A DNA stretch of 55,520 nucleotides, from assembly GCA_003161435.1 (NCBI GenBank), contig PMOS01000006.1, forward strand, positions 1-55,520, given 5' to 3'. Numbering within the stretch: the first letter of the stretch is position 1; each line of letters begins with the position of its first letter. Positions 17,944 through 25,811 of this stretch are shown here, in pieces. The notes beneath the pieces are model-generated. The model was not told where the DNA came from. It saw only the letters and a list, made by a program, of their open reading frames with translations, and did no database searches. The DNA is from Vulcanimicrobiota bacterium. Its GTDB lineage: Bacteria > Vulcanimicrobiota > Vulcanimicrobiia > Vulcanimicrobiales > Vulcanimicrobiaceae. The position numbers and the translations under genes are program-made.

Positions 17944-18240
17944 ATGCAGGTTCATTATAGCGGGACGGTCACCACGCCGCCCGTGTTCTTCTCCTCGAAG
18001 CACTCGCACCACGTCCACGAGCAGTTCGACGTCCGAGCCGACGACGGTTCGACGTTTCGCGTCGTCGACAACGTCTCCATCACCCCGCGCGTCCCGGCTC
18101 ACCCCGGCGACCACGTGATCGTGCAAGGCGATCTCGTGAACGCGCGCGGTCAGCCGCCGATCGTGCATTGGACGCATCACGATCCCGGCCATCGGCACGC
18201 AGATGGATTCGTCGAGCTGGGCGGGCGCATCTACGGGTGA
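17944..18240 (+). CDS. DUF3465 family protein
   Basis: A 98-aa protein. The ATG at 17944 (MQVHYSGTVTTPPVFF) is preferred over the upstream GTG at 17905 because GGAGG stands 5 nt before it. DUF3465 features are the His-rich HSHHVHEQF near the start, the middle NVSITPRVPAHPGDHVIVQGD, and the highly typical C-terminal IVHWTHHDPGHRHADGFVEL. The fold is presumably a small OB-like barrel; the function is unknown. It has no signal peptide with this start. The anti-sigma-like ATPase gene follows in the same direction. Confidence 0.82.
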   Translation: MQVHYSGTVTTPPVFFSSKHSHHVHEQFDVRADDGSTFRVVDNVSITPRVPAHPGDHVIVQGDLVNARGQPPIVHWTHHDPGHRHADGFVELGGRIYG

Positions 18241-18271
18241 GAAACGGCGCTGCGGGGTACCGACACGAACG

Positions 18272-18691
18272 ATGGATCAGGCGCGCAGCTGGTCGTTCGT
18301 GTCCGATACGATGGCCGACGCCTGCACCGTGCGGCTAGCGGTCCGTCGCTTTCTCGAAGCATCGGCCGACCACGCGACGTCCGATCTCGACGCCGCCGAG
18401 CTGATCGTCGGCGAGCTCGTCGCGAACGTCGTCCGCCACGGTGCTCCGCCGTTCGGCGTGTGCGTCGATTGGAGCGGCGAAGTCCCGATGCTGTACATCA
18501 GCGACCGGGGACGCCCGCAAAAGCCAATACTGTACTCAGCCCCCGATCACGATGCGGAGCGCGGGCGCGGACTACTGCTGGTGCGCGCCCTCGCGGCTGG
18601 CGAGCTCATCGTCGAGCCGTCCGGCGACGAGCGGTCCGGCACCCGCATCGCCGTTGCGCTGCCCGTGCACCGCAGCGGCTGCGCGGCGTAG
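18272..18691 (+). CDS. ATP-binding anti-sigma-factor-type protein (HATPase_c_2)
   Basis: A 139-aa protein from ATG 18272 (MDQARSWSFVSDTMADACTV). It is a lone GHKL ATPase domain: N box AELIVGELVANVVRHGAPP, G1-type box YISDRGRP and GRGLLLVRALA. This is the RsbW/SpoIIAB-like class that binds or phosphorylates anti-sigma antagonists. It resembles the C-terminal ATPase domain of the phosphatase at 29249-31600 and may belong to the same general partner-switching network. No sigma or STAS gene is adjacent, so the partner is unknown. Confidence 0.85.
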   Translation: MDQARSWSFVSDTMADACTVRLAVRRFLEASADHATSDLDAAELIVGELVANVVRHGAPPFGVCVDWSGEVPMLYISDRGRPQKPILYSAPDHDAERGRGLLLVRALAAGELIVEPSGDERSGTRIAVALPVHRSGCAA

Positions 18692-18726
18692 AGCGAGGCG
18701 ATTCCCCGCTCCACGCCTGCACCGCT

Positions 18727-19185
18727 TTAGCGGCGGGTCTTCTTGGCGGCGGCCTTCTTACGTGCCGGCGCCGCGGACTTCTTGGCGGGCGCCGCGACCT
18801 TACGCGCGGGCGCAGCCTTGCGAGCCGGCGACTTCTTGGCGACCGACTTCTTGGCGACCGACTTCTTGGCAACCGACTTCTTGGCAACCGACTTCTTGGC
18901 GCCGCGTTTCGCGGTGCCGACGGCTTCCTTGAGGCTGCGACCGGCGATGAACTTCAGGACGCGCTTGGCCGGAACGTTGACCGGCTCCCCGGTCTGCGGA
19001 TTCCTGGCGATGCGTGCGGCGCGGTCCCGAATCTTGAACTGACCGAAGGGTGTCAGCTGAACCTTGTCGCCCGACCTGAGCACTTGGGTGATCCGGTCCA
19101 GCATCGCTTCGACCAGCTCGGTAACCTGCCGTCTCGGAAGCTCGAAGTCATCGGCAAGCTCTCTCGCCAGCTCGTTTTTCGTCAT
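18727..19185 (-). CDS. HU-family DNA-binding protein with Lys/Ala-rich tail
   Basis: A 152-aa nucleoid protein with an AAAGGA ribosome site. Residues 1-90 are the HU fold (MTKNELARELADDFELPRRQ at the start; GDKVQLTPFGQFKIRDRAAR; the DNA-arm motif RNPQTGEPVNVPAKRVLKF). Residues about 95-152 are a low-complexity basic tail with five SVAKK/SPARK repeats followed by Ala-Pro-Ala-Lys stretches. Tailed HU proteins are known from actinobacteria and Deinococcus, where the tail adds non-specific DNA binding and compaction. Short HU forms lack it. It probably coats the chromosome. Confidence 0.93.
   Translation of the reverse strand: MTKNELARELADDFELPRRQVTELVEAMLDRITQVLRSGDKVQLTPFGQFKIRDRAARIARNPQTGEPVNVPAKRVLKFIAGRSLKEAVGTAKRGAKKSVAKKSVAKKSVAKKSVAKKSPARKAAPARKVAAPAKKSAAPARKKAAAKKTRR
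18835..18899 (-). repeat. 15-bp in-gene tandem repeat of the HU tail
   Basis: The unit GACCGACTTCTTGGC (or GCAACCGACTTCTTG in the later copies) recurs four to five times at 15-bp spacing on the plus strand. It encodes the SVAKK pentapeptide on the minus strand. Near identity at DNA level suggests recent slippage. Confidence 0.85.
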
Positions 19186-19316
19186 GGGGTCCTTTCGTTT
19201 GCAGTTTGGCTCGCGTGAGCCGCATCGCCGCCCCATATACGCCGGATACTGCATATTTCCGGCCATTTTTCAAAGAAAATCTGGCCGGGACGGCGGATGC
19301 CGCCGCTGGGCGCGGA

Positions 19317-19520
19317 ATGCTCGCCGACATGCGCGCACCTCGCCGAAGCGTGACGGTCTTCCTGGCGCTGGTCACAACGCTGCTCGCGGAGTTTTTCCTG
19401 CTAGTGTGGCGCGTGCAGGAACGCCCCGTCCTCGCCGTCATTGCAGCGGTCCTGTTCGCCGTCGCCGCGGTGATATGGGTCTTCGCGATACTGCGTCTGC
19501 GCCGAAACCGTCTGCGCTAG
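19317..19520 (+). CDS. Small two-helix membrane protein
   Basis: A 67-aa protein from ATG 19317; a second ATG at 19329 is possible. Two hydrophobic segments, VTVFLALVTTLLAEFFLLVW and VLAVIAAVLFAVAAVIWVFA, are separated by a short RVQERP loop. The C-terminus is basic (LRLRRNRLR), so both ends are probably cytoplasmic. No family is recognised. It is convergent with the S1-domain gene, whose stop is 2 bp away. Coding status rests on hydrophobic pattern and codon usage only. Confidence 0.5.
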   Translation: MLADMRAPRRSVTVFLALVTTLLAEFFLLVWRVQERPVLAVIAAVLFAVAAVIWVFAILRLRRNRLR

Positions 19521-19522
19521 CG

Positions 19523-20899
19523 CTACTTCTTGCGCTGCGCGAGCTCGATACCGAGCGGAGCAAAACCGCTCGCCGTCATCGACGTCTGCGGCGCTGCAGC
19601 GGCCGCGGCGGTGGCGGCTGCGGCTGCGGCTGCGGCTTGCATCGTGGTGAGATTGATTCGTCGGCGGACGCGGTCGACAGAGCGCACCGTGACTTCGATC
19701 GCTTCGCCGAGCTCGTAGTCGGCAGGATTGGCTTCGTCGGTGCGGACCGATCCGGTGACGCCCGGCGCGATCTCGACGATCAGTTGCGGCTCTTTCGCGA
19801 CGACCCGGCCCTCGACCGTGGTGCCGTTCCGCAACAACGCGGCATGATCGCGCCACGGATCCGGCAACGCGTTCTTGCGCGATAGCGCGATCTTCTTGCC
19901 GCCCTCTTCGATGCGCAGCACTTGCACCGTGACGCGCTCGCCGACACTGACGACGTCGCTCGTCTTCTCGACGCGCTCGAACGCGAGCTCGCGCATCGGG
20001 ATCAGCCCGTCGACGCCGCCGAGGTCGACGAACGCGCCGAAGTCGGCGAGCCGCGCGACGACCGCCTCGCGAATCTGACCGACTTCGAGCGAGCGCAACA
20101 ACTCGGAGCGTTTCGAACGCCGTTCCTCGTCGACCGCGCGCCGCTGCGAGACGACGATGCGCCGGCGGCCGGCATCAATATCGAGCACCTTGAGCGGCAC
20201 CTTCGTCTTGACGAGCCCCTCGAGCGCGGTGCCGATCGGGACGCGAACTTGCGATGCCGGCAAGAATCCGCGAATGCCGCCGACGTCGACGAGCAAACCG
20301 CCCTTGACCGCAGCGGTGACCGTACCCGTCATCTGCTCCCCGCCGGTATGCGCGGCGACTACGCGCTCCCACGCCTGCTGCGCGCGCAGCCGGCGCGGAT
20401 CGACCGGCGGCGGGGACACGGGTTCGGTCGTCGCAGGATCACCCGCCACCGGTTCGCTCGCCGCAGCTTCGGTAGCGACCGGTTCGCTCGCGACCGTGTC
20501 GCTTGCGGGAGCTTCGGTCGCCACAGGTTCGCTCGCCGCCGGTTCGCTCGCGCTCGGCTCGGGTTCGTTCGCGAGCGTCTCACTTGCGATGGGTTCGCTC
20601 GGCTCTGGTTCGCTCGTCGCGCGTTCGCTCGCGGCGGCCTCGCCGAAGGCGGATCGGTGCGCAGCGCTATCGTGAGACGCGGACGACGGCGGCACTACAG
20701 CTTCGGGCGCCTCAGCCGGCGCTGCAGCCGCATCGGTCGGTCCGGGCCCGGAGACGACGGGCTCCGCCGGCGCAGCTGCGAGCGGCCCGGGTTCGTTCGT
20801 CGCGCTCGCATCGGCGAGGACGTCATGAGCCGGCGCTTCGACCGCAGGAGGCTGGGCGGCCGATTCGACGGTCGGCTCGGGGACGTCGCGATGATCCAT
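19523..20899 (-). CDS. S1-domain RNA-binding protein (ribosomal protein S1-like)
   Basis: A 458-aa protein starting [13 protein letters not shown] with CCGGAG upstream. Residues 1-165 are low-complexity, rich in Ala, Ser, Glu and Pro, with many ASEPVAT-like repeats. Three S1 domains follow at about 188-260 ([27 protein letters not shown]), 275-345 ([26 protein letters not shown]) and 360-430 (degenerate; [20 protein letters not shown]). The first two match those of bacterial ribosomal protein S1, which helps mRNA bind the 30S subunit. Canonical S1 has four to six domains and no such N-terminal extension, so this may be a reduced S1 or an accessory RNA-binding protein. The open frame upstream of 20899 to 23140 is not coding. 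Confidence 0.85.
   Translation of the reverse strand: MDHRDVPEPTVESAAQPPAVEAPAHDVLADASATNEPGPLAAAPAEPVVSGPGPTDAAAAPAEAPEAVVPPSSASHDSAAHRSAFGEAAASERATSEPEPSEPIASETLANEPEPSASEPAASEPVATEAPASDTVASEPVATEAAASEPVAGDPATTEPVSPPPVDPRRLRAQQAWERVVAAHTGGEQMTGTVTAAVKGGLLVDVGGIRGFLPASQVRVPIGTALEGLVKTKVPLKVLDIDAGRRRIVVSQRRAVDEERRSKRSELLRSLEVGQIREAVVARLADFGAFVDLGGVDGLIPMRELAFERVEKTSDVVSVGERVTVQVLRIEEGGKKIALSRKNALPDPWRDHAALLRNGTTVEGRVVAKEPQLIVEIAPGVTGSVRTDEANPADYELGEAIEVTVRSVDRVRRRINLTTMQAAAAAAAATAAAAAAPQTSMTASGFAPLGIELAQRKK
20430..20640 (-). repeat. Degenerate in-gene repeats encoding ASEPVAT-type units
   Basis: The plus-strand motif GGTTCGCTCGC recurs about ten times at spacings of 12, 15, 18 or 30 bp within the S1-protein gene. 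It encodes repeated (A)SEP units. The copies differ from each other, so the array is older than the HU repeat. Confidence 0.7.
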
Positions 20900-20996
20900 G
20901 GTGCTCCGGAGCCGTTTCGCGCGCGCACCGGGACAACCCCGCGCCGCGGCGGACGACGGCTCATGCGCGCCGGCGATTTTGCGGTAGGAGAGCGAC

Positions 20997-21318
20997 ATGG
21001 CCAAGCGCCGACCCGTTCGAGAGCAGAGCTTCGGCGCCGGAATCGTCGCCGGGGCGTCGGACAACGATCCCACCACGGTCGCGACGCTGGCGGTGATCGG
21101 TTCGACGACCGTGTACGAACTGTGCTCATCCTCACGCTCGCCGCCGACCTCGAAGGCGGCGGTGCCGCGCTCGGGATCTTGACCCGTACCGACTATCGCT
21201 GGTGGGTGTTCCCGCTGGGTGCAGCGACGGTGCTCGTGCTGGTGTACGGCAACTATCGCCCGATCGAACGCGCGCTGCGCTACATCGCGTTGCCGCTCGG
21301 TAGCCGCACTGACGGTCA
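20997..21318 (+). pseudogene. NRAMP-type metal transporter remnant
   Basis: The frame from 20997 reads MAKRRPVREQSFGAGIVAG then ASDNDPTTVATLAVIGSTTVYEL. This is the first helix of NRAMP-family divalent-metal transporters, including the metal-site D-N-D-P variant. After about 21120 the similarity jumps to another frame, LTLAADLEGGGAALGIL then YRWWVFPLGAATVLVLVYGNYRPIERALRYIALPL. This corresponds to a middle part of the family. About 60-70 residues are missing between the two, with a frameshift, and everything after is lost (the family has about 400 aa or more). It ends where the convergent substrate-binding gene ends. A dead gene is the simplest reading. Confidence 0.72.
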
Positions 21319-22590
21319 GCTCAGACGCACCGGCGTGTAGCCCTCGCGCGTAGGAACCTTCTCGCCACCGATGATCGCGGCTGCTTTCGCGCTGTCGGGG
21401 TTGCTGCACGGCCCGGCCGCGAACTCTCCGCCGACGGCCGAGACGATCCGAAAATACTCGTTGGGGTCGCGGCGCTTGGCGCGCGGCAGCATCTCGGCGC
21501 AGTACGTCTCCTGCACGGCCTGGTGATCGCAAGCACGATAGACCCCCGGCTGCGCCTTCGCCGCGTCGTAGCGGTGATTCTCGAAGGCTCGCACCAACGT
21601 GTCGGTGTCGGTCGTCCCGCTCGCTTCGATGCGCTCGACGATGTTCGCCACGGCCATGTAGCCCAAGTACTGGCGCCAGTTCGGCGGGAAGCCCTGGGCG
21701 ACGGCGGCCAAACGACGGTGCAGCGACGCCGCGCCACCGCCCGCATCGGGCCCCCACACGTAACCCCAGAGCGAACCGGCCAGTTCTTCCGCCGGGAAAC
21801 CCGCCGCCAACTCGTTCTCGCCGGTGACGCCGGCTGCGAGCATTCGTTTCTGCAAACCGAATTGCACGAACGCGGTCGCGGCGTTCTGCGTGTCGGTGCC
21901 GCCGTTGAGCAGCAGAAATGCGTCGGCGTCGGTCGCGCGCGCCTTCACCATGTACGGCGAGAAGTCGCTCGTTCCGAGCGGGTGCAGATCCATCCCGGCG
22001 ACGCTGCCGCCGTGCGCGTCGAGGATCACCTTCAGGCGGTCGCGCGCATCGGTGCCGAACGCGTAGTCGGCGACCAGGAAGTACCAGCGCTTCGCGCGTT
22101 GGACCAGTTCCGCACCGAGCGCGTTCGACAGCATCGCGAGCGAGCAGGTCTGGCGAAAACACACGCGGTTCGCCTTCGCACCCGTCATCGCCGTATCGTG
22201 CGTTCCGACCGCGACGTACAACACACCAGCGTTCTGCGCGTACGCCGAAACCGCGTTGCCCACGGCTGACGACGCGCCGCCGAGCAACACGTCGACACGC
22301 TCGTTCTCGACCAGCCGCCGCGCCTCGGTCGTTCCGACCACGGGCTTCGTCGCGTCGTCGGCGACGACCAGCTCGTACCGTGCCCGCCCGCGCCGGTTCG
22401 CATCCGCGAGCGCCAACCGCGCACCGTTGAGCTGCGGGATCCCGCCGACCGCGAACGGGCCCGAGAGCGAGTCGATGTAGCCGAGCCGAATGGTCCCGGC
22501 CGCGCGCGTCGCGCTGGGGAGCGCGGCGGCAGCGCCGACGGCAAGTGACCCGCCCACGAACGCGCGGCGAGTCGTCGCTGGAAAGTCCAT
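21316..22590 (-). CDS. ABC transporter substrate-binding protein, branched-chain amino acid type
   Basis: A 424-aa exported protein. The N-terminus TTRRAFVGGSLAVGAAAALP has a twin-arginine-like RR followed by a hydrophobic stretch, suggesting Tat export with cleavage after TRA. The mature part is the periplasmic binding fold of the LivJ/AmiC class: GTIRLGYIDSLSGPFAVGG, the LNGARLALADAN segment, DVLLGGASSAVGNAVSAYAQ and WYFLVADYAFGTDARDRLK. These proteins bind branched-chain amino acids, amides, urea or related ligands. No permease or ATPase gene is next to it, so it is an orphan or serves a transporter elsewhere. Ligand unknown. Confidence 0.88.
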   Translation of the reverse strand: MDFPATTRRAFVGGSLAVGAAAALPSATRAAGTIRLGYIDSLSGPFAVGGIPQLNGARLALADANRRGRARYELVVADDATKPVVGTTEARRLVENERVDVLLGGASSAVGNAVSAYAQNAGVLYVAVGTHDTAMTGAKANRVCFRQTCSLAMLSNALGAELVQRAKRWYFLVADYAFGTDARDRLKVILDAHGGSVAGMDLHPLGTSDFSPYMVKARATDADAFLLLNGGTDTQNAATAFVQFGLQKRMLAAGVTGENELAAGFPAEELAGSLWGYVWGPDAGGGAASLHRRLAAVAQGFPPNWRQYLGYMAVANIVERIEASGTTDTDTLVRAFENHRYDAAKAQPGVYRACDHQAVQETYCAEMLPRAKRRDPNEYFRIVSAVGGEFAAGPCSNPDSAKAAAIIGGEKVPTREGYTPVRLS

Positions 22591-22672
22591 CGTCCGCTAT
22601 CCGCGCTCGCGAGATGCCTCCCCTCTCGGCACGCGGAGGGCCGTACCGCGCATCGCCGAAGCGTGCGCGAAT

Positions 22673-23983
22673 ATGCGTATGGTATCGGCGTTCGTCGTGC
22701 TGGCATTGGTGCTGACATGCGCCAAATCGGCCTCGGCACTGCCCGGCGACACGTTCGCCGCGGAAAAGGCGCGCCTGGCAAAGATATCGACGCTCCGTCC
22801 GCTCGCGCCGGTCGAGGGACTCGCGGGCCGCTGGTCGACGCGCCCGCTTACCGGCGGCGACGAGACGCAGGGCGAAGACGGTTGGTCCGTCACCGTCGTA
22901 ACCGCCAACAACGTCGTAGCCCGTGAATCGCTCGACGTCAAAGCCTTCGGCAAGCCCTACACGATCGCCAAGGACGGCGCCACGACCTTCGCCTCCGTCT
23001 TCGGCGCGCCGGTCGTACAAGATTTCGCGGCATCGAAGGTCGTTGCGACGCAGCACGACGATCCGCAGATCACGCAAACCTTCCGGCGCGGAACGAAGTT
23101 CGCATATCGCAGCGTCGACGACCAGCGCAACGGCCTGCACACGCTCGAGTTCTTCTCGCTAGCCGCCTTACCGCAGCAACTCCAACAGTACGCCGCCACG
23201 CCCGCCGCCAAGAGCAGTACAACGAACGCCGGCGGAAACGGTAACGCCGCCATCTTCGTCGTGCAGCAGGACGGCACGCTCGCGCCGGTCGCCGTGCGCA
23301 ACGGCACGACGTTCATGCCGCCCGGCAGCAACGACGGCCAGTCCTCGACGAAGCTGCAGAACGCCGCGAACGCATCGCTCGCGAACGGCGGCAACAAAGT
23401 CAACCTGATCTATGGCGATCGCACCGTCGCGACCGGCGTCCCCGTCACCGTCATCGATGGCCGCGCCAACGTCCCCGTCCCCGCGTCGATGCACCTCGGC
23501 GGCTACGTCAGCGCGCTCGCGTCGCCGACCCTCAACGGCACCGCCGAAACGCCGCGCCGCGCGCCGACCGCCGCCGAGCGCGCCGGCGTGCTGACCGCCG
23601 CGGCGACGAAGCTCGGCACCGCGCCCTCACAACTGACCGTCCGCAACCTCACGGCAATAAGCCTCGGGCACGGCACCGCCTTCGCCGGCACCGTGAACTG
23701 GAAAGGCACCGGCTCGCCGCGCATCGACCACCGCGTCTTCTTCATCGCCGAAACCATCAACGCAAAACGCACGATGACACTCTGGAACGTGCAGAAGATC
23801 ACCGTCACCGAACCCGGCCTCGAAGACCCCGCCGAATACCTCGTCGACGCCCTCGACCTCGGTGCGGGGAAAATCGGCCTCGTCACCCACGTCATCGGCT
23901 ACGACGCGGACTCCTACGCGATCTACACCCGCACCGGCACAACCTGGAAATCCGCCTACGCCGGCGGCGGAGTAGCCCTCTAG
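22673..23983 (+). CDS. Secreted protein of unknown function
   Basis: A 436-aa protein with a signal peptide (MRMVSAFVVLALVLTCAKSA then SA, cleavage before LPGDTF). The start at 22673 is chosen because it gives this signal; 22679 would also work. The mature protein is rich in Thr, Ala, Asn and Gly. Its sections are an N-terminal region (GRWSTRPLTGGDETQGEDGWSV), a linker with repeated Ala-Asn (KSSTTNAGGNGNAA) and a C-terminal region with beta-type sequence (LGHGTAFAGTVNWKG; RVFFIAETINAKRTMTLWNV). No family is recognised. It is transcribed divergently from the substrate-binding gene. Nothing identifies a substrate. Confidence 0.75.
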   Translation: MRMVSAFVVLALVLTCAKSASALPGDTFAAEKARLAKISTLRPLAPVEGLAGRWSTRPLTGGDETQGEDGWSVTVVTANNVVARESLDVKAFGKPYTIAKDGATTFASVFGAPVVQDFAASKVVATQHDDPQITQTFRRGTKFAYRSVDDQRNGLHTLEFFSLAALPQQLQQYAATPAAKSSTTNAGGNGNAAIFVVQQDGTLAPVAVRNGTTFMPPGSNDGQSSTKLQNAANASLANGGNKVNLIYGDRTVATGVPVTVIDGRANVPVPASMHLGGYVSALASPTLNGTAETPRRAPTAAERAGVLTAAATKLGTAPSQLTVRNLTAISLGHGTAFAGTVNWKGTGSPRIDHRVFFIAETINAKRTMTLWNVQKITVTEPGLEDPAEYLVDALDLGAGKIGLVTHVIGYDADSYAIYTRTGTTWKSAYAGGGVAL

Positions 23984-24009
23984 CGCCTCAGTCTGCGCCG
24001 CCGGTGGCA

Positions 24010-24114
24010 GTCGCCCTTCGCGGAGCTCAGGGCGACGCGGACGCTTTGCCTCGCACCAAGCCTCAGTCGATCTCACGCCCGCAGAGTTCGCCCTTCGACA
24101 AGCTCAGGGTGACA
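24010..24114. repeat. REP-like palindromic repeats, cluster D
   Basis: Two units occur: GTCGCCCTTCGCGGAGCTCAGGGCGAC-type at 24010-24036 and TTCGCCCTTCGACAAGCTCAGGGTGA-type at 24087-24114. They lie in the 367-bp gap between the secreted-protein gene and nusG. The rest of that gap holds the long palindrome at 24171-24314. Confidence 0.7.
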
Positions 24115-24170
24115 AGCGCGCTTTTTTCGCACGCCATCGTGAGTTGATCATTGAACAGGAAGCGAGCCAG

Positions 24171-24314
24171 GGGTGAGCGGCGCTACAGTGATTCGGCAGG
24201 GCCTTTTTCGCGAGCGAAGCGCAGGATGTGCGAGAGCGAGCGGAAACGGAGCGGCCCCCGCACACGAAGTGCGGGGGCCGCGTCCCAGCCGAATCACTGT
24301 AGCGCCGCTCGCCC
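24171..24314. repeat. Long palindromic element with 23-bp perfect arms and inner hairpin
   Basis: The left arm 24175-24197 (starts GAGCGGCGCTACAGTG) is the exact reverse complement of 24288-24310. Pairing continues outward to 24171/24314 with one G-T. Inside sits a second perfect hairpin, 13-bp arms at 24251-24263 and 24269-24281 with loop ACGAA. There is no ORF inside. It lies 36 bp downstream of the nusG stop. It could be a MITE-like insertion with terminal inverted repeats, or a strong 3'-end structure of the secE-nusG transcript; there is no U-tract for a standard terminator. Confidence 0.75.
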
Positions 24315-24350
24315 TCGCCACGATCTCTCGCAGCGACACGAGCGCCAGGC

Positions 24351-24965
24351 CTAAACCTTCTCGATCTGGTAGAACTCCAGCTCGACCGGCGTTTCGCGGC
24401 CGAAGATCGAGATGAGCGCGCGGACTTTTTCTTTTTCGGGCTGGATGTCGTCGACGATCCCGGTGAAGTCGAAGAACGGTCCTGAGGTGACCTTGATCCG
24501 GTCGCCCTTGGCGAAGTCGATCTTGAGCTTGGGCGTTTCGATGCCCATCTGCTTGAGGATCGTCTTGACTTCTTTGTCCTGCAACGGAACGGGCTTCTCA
24601 CCCGAACCCGGCGACCCGACGAACCCGGTGACGCCCGACGTGTTGCGCACGACGTACCATGAACCGTCGTCCATGTCCATCTCGACGAGCACGTAGCCCG
24701 GGAAGACTTTCTTGGGCGTGATCTTGCGCTTGCCGTCCTTGAACTCTACTTCGTCTTCCATCGGGACGAGCACGCGGAAGATCTTGTCCTGCATGTTCAT
24801 CGAGTGGATGCGGCGCTCGAGGTTGGCCTTGACCTTGTTCTCGTAGCCAGAGTACGTGTGGATCACGTACCACTTCTTGCGATCGTCCTGCTTCTTGGCG
24901 GGCGGAGCGGCGGCCGGCGATTGGCCGTCGAGCTCGGTCACCGCGGTAGCGGCGTCTTGTTCCAT
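24351..24965 (-). CDS. nusG: Transcription termination/antitermination protein NusG
   Basis: A 204-aa protein. After a 30-residue Ala/Pro-rich N-terminal extension comes the NGN domain (KKWYVIHTYSGYENKVKANL; FPGYVLVEMDMDDGSWYVVRNT; GVTGFVGS). A KOW domain closes it (FAKGDRIKVTSGPFFDFTG to ELEFYQIEKV). NusG binds RNA polymerase and supports processivity, Rho termination and transcription-translation coupling. The ATG shares a base with the secE stop (TGATG), the usual secE-nusG pairing. The order rpmG - tRNA-Trp - secE - nusG is strongly conserved in bacteria. Ribosomal proteins L11/L1, which usually follow, are absent here. Confidence 0.98.
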   Translation of the reverse strand: MEQDAATAVTELDGQSPAAAPPAKKQDDRKKWYVIHTYSGYENKVKANLERRIHSMNMQDKIFRVLVPMEDEVEFKDGKRKITPKKVFPGYVLVEMDMDDGSWYVVRNTSGVTGFVGSPGSGEKPVPLQDKEVKTILKQMGIETPKLKIDFAKGDRIKVTSGPFFDFTGIVDDIQPEKEKVRALISIFGRETPVELEFYQIEKV

Positions 24966-25210
24966 CAGCGCGTCCCTCCGGTCAGCCAGCTGAAGAGCAA
25001 GCCGAACAGCAGGTCGCACACGTAGGTGAACACGCCGACGCCGACGACCAGGGCGATCGTGAGCAGGGTCGCGGCGATCCACTCTTCGCGTGACGGCCAC
25101 GTGACGCGGCGCATCTCGGCGACGACGCCGCGAACGAAGTCCTGCGTACGCTGCGCGTTCGCCGCGCGCTGCGCGGGCGTCACGGGCCGCTTCGCCGGGG
25201 TGTTTGCCAT
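24965..25210 (-). CDS. secE: Preprotein translocase subunit SecE
   Basis: An 81-aa single-span protein. The start MANTPAKRPVTPAQ at 25210 has GGGAG 7 nt upstream; an upstream ATG at 25267 lacks a ribosome site. The conserved amphipathic helix reads FVRGVVAEMRRVTWPSREEW, followed by one membrane helix (AATLLTIALVVGVGVFTYVC). SecE clamps SecY in the Sec translocon of the inner membrane. It is cotranscribed with tRNA-Trp and nusG. Confidence 0.96.
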   Translation of the reverse strand: MANTPAKRPVTPAQRAANAQRTQDFVRGVVAEMRRVTWPSREEWIAATLLTIALVVGVGVFTYVCDLLFGLLFSWLTGGTR

Positions 25211-25289
25211 GGGACGACTCCCGCCCGCACGCGCTGGCGCGCCTGGGCGACTTGGGTTGGACTTCATACTATCTTGTACCGCAAAAGTT

Positions 25290-25365
25290 TGGCAGGGCGG
25301 ACAGGACTCGAACCTGCAACCGACGGTTTTGGAGACCGCAACTCTACCAATTGAGCTACCGCCCT
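25290..25365 (-). tRNA. tRNA-Trp (anticodon CCA)
   Basis: A cloverleaf on the minus strand. The acceptor AGGGCGG pairs with CCGCCCT, followed by discriminator G and encoded CCA (25290-25292). The D stem is GCTC/GAGT. The anticodon loop CTCCAAA sits on a GCGGT/ACCGT stem, and the T arm is GCAGG-TTCGAGT-CCTGT. It sits between rpmG and secE, the typical place for tRNA-Trp. Confidence 0.97.
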
Positions 25366-25372
25366 ACAGTCT

Positions 25373-25390
25373 TCAGCCTTTCGGCTGAAC
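25373..25390 (-). other. Short hairpin between rpmG and tRNA-Trp
   Basis: TTCAGCC and GGCTGAA form a perfect 7-bp stem around a 4-nt loop, 7 bp upstream of the mature tRNA-Trp 5' end. No U-tract follows, so a role in transcript processing is more likely than termination. Confidence 0.45.
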
Positions 25391-25404
25391 ACGCCCGGTC
25401 GAGC

Positions 25405-25569
25405 CTACTTGGTTTCCCGGTGGGGTTTGTGGCAGCGGCACCAACGGCAATACTTGCTCAGCTCGAGCCGGTCGCTGGTTTTCTGCCGATTCTTGAACGT
25501 GTTGTAGTTGCGCCGCTTGCACTCGGTGCAAGCCATCGTGACCATCACACGGTTCTCTTTTTTCGCCAT
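25405..25569 (-). CDS. rpmG: 50S ribosomal protein L33
   Basis: A 54-aa protein starting [17 protein letters not shown] and ending [14 protein letters not shown]. It is the Cys-containing, zinc-binding form of L33 (CTEC early, CRWC late). The [11 protein letters not shown] segment is typical. It is too short for many ORF lists but unmistakable. The start has GAGAAG upstream. First gene of the rpmG - tRNA-Trp - secE - nusG group. Confidence 0.96.
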   Translation of the reverse strand: MAKKENRVMVTMACTECKRRNYNTFKNRQKTSDRLELSKYCRWCRCHKPHRETK

Positions 25570-25811
25570 CTTCGAACTTCTCGAGGGGGAGCCGGGACGC
25601 CGGAAAACATGAAGAAAACGGACGCGGGGTCCGTTCCGAGCTGAAAGTGTAGCACAGCCCCGCGCCGGTGTAAACCGCGGCCTTCGGCCGATCCGCCATA
25701 ACCGAGAGCTTGGTTGCTAAGTCGTGAGACACCGGCCAGGGGACGCTAGGTTGCATTGAGCGCGAGCCGGGCGATGACGTAAGGGACGTCGCCTTGGCGA
25801 AACCACCGTTC

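Noticed and set aside
18835..18899. Short tandem array as a CRISPR
   Set aside because: Repeats are contiguous 15-bp coding units without spacers, inside the HU gene.
19523..23140. A 1205-codon open frame on the minus strand
   Set aside because: Only the part up to 20899 is coding (S1 protein). The rest lies opposite to or out of frame with the substrate-binding and secreted-protein genes and has Arg/Gly-rich random composition.
24251..24281. Perfect hairpin as an intrinsic terminator of secE-nusG
   Set aside because: No T-tract follows on the minus strand; kept as part of the palindromic element instead.
24171..24314. Complete insertion sequence
   Set aside because: No transposase frame is present between the arms; at most a non-autonomous element.
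24104..24601. Minus-strand ORF across the palindrome and nusG end
   Set aside because: It is out of frame with nusG, Ser/Arg-rich, and comes from the palindrome sequence.
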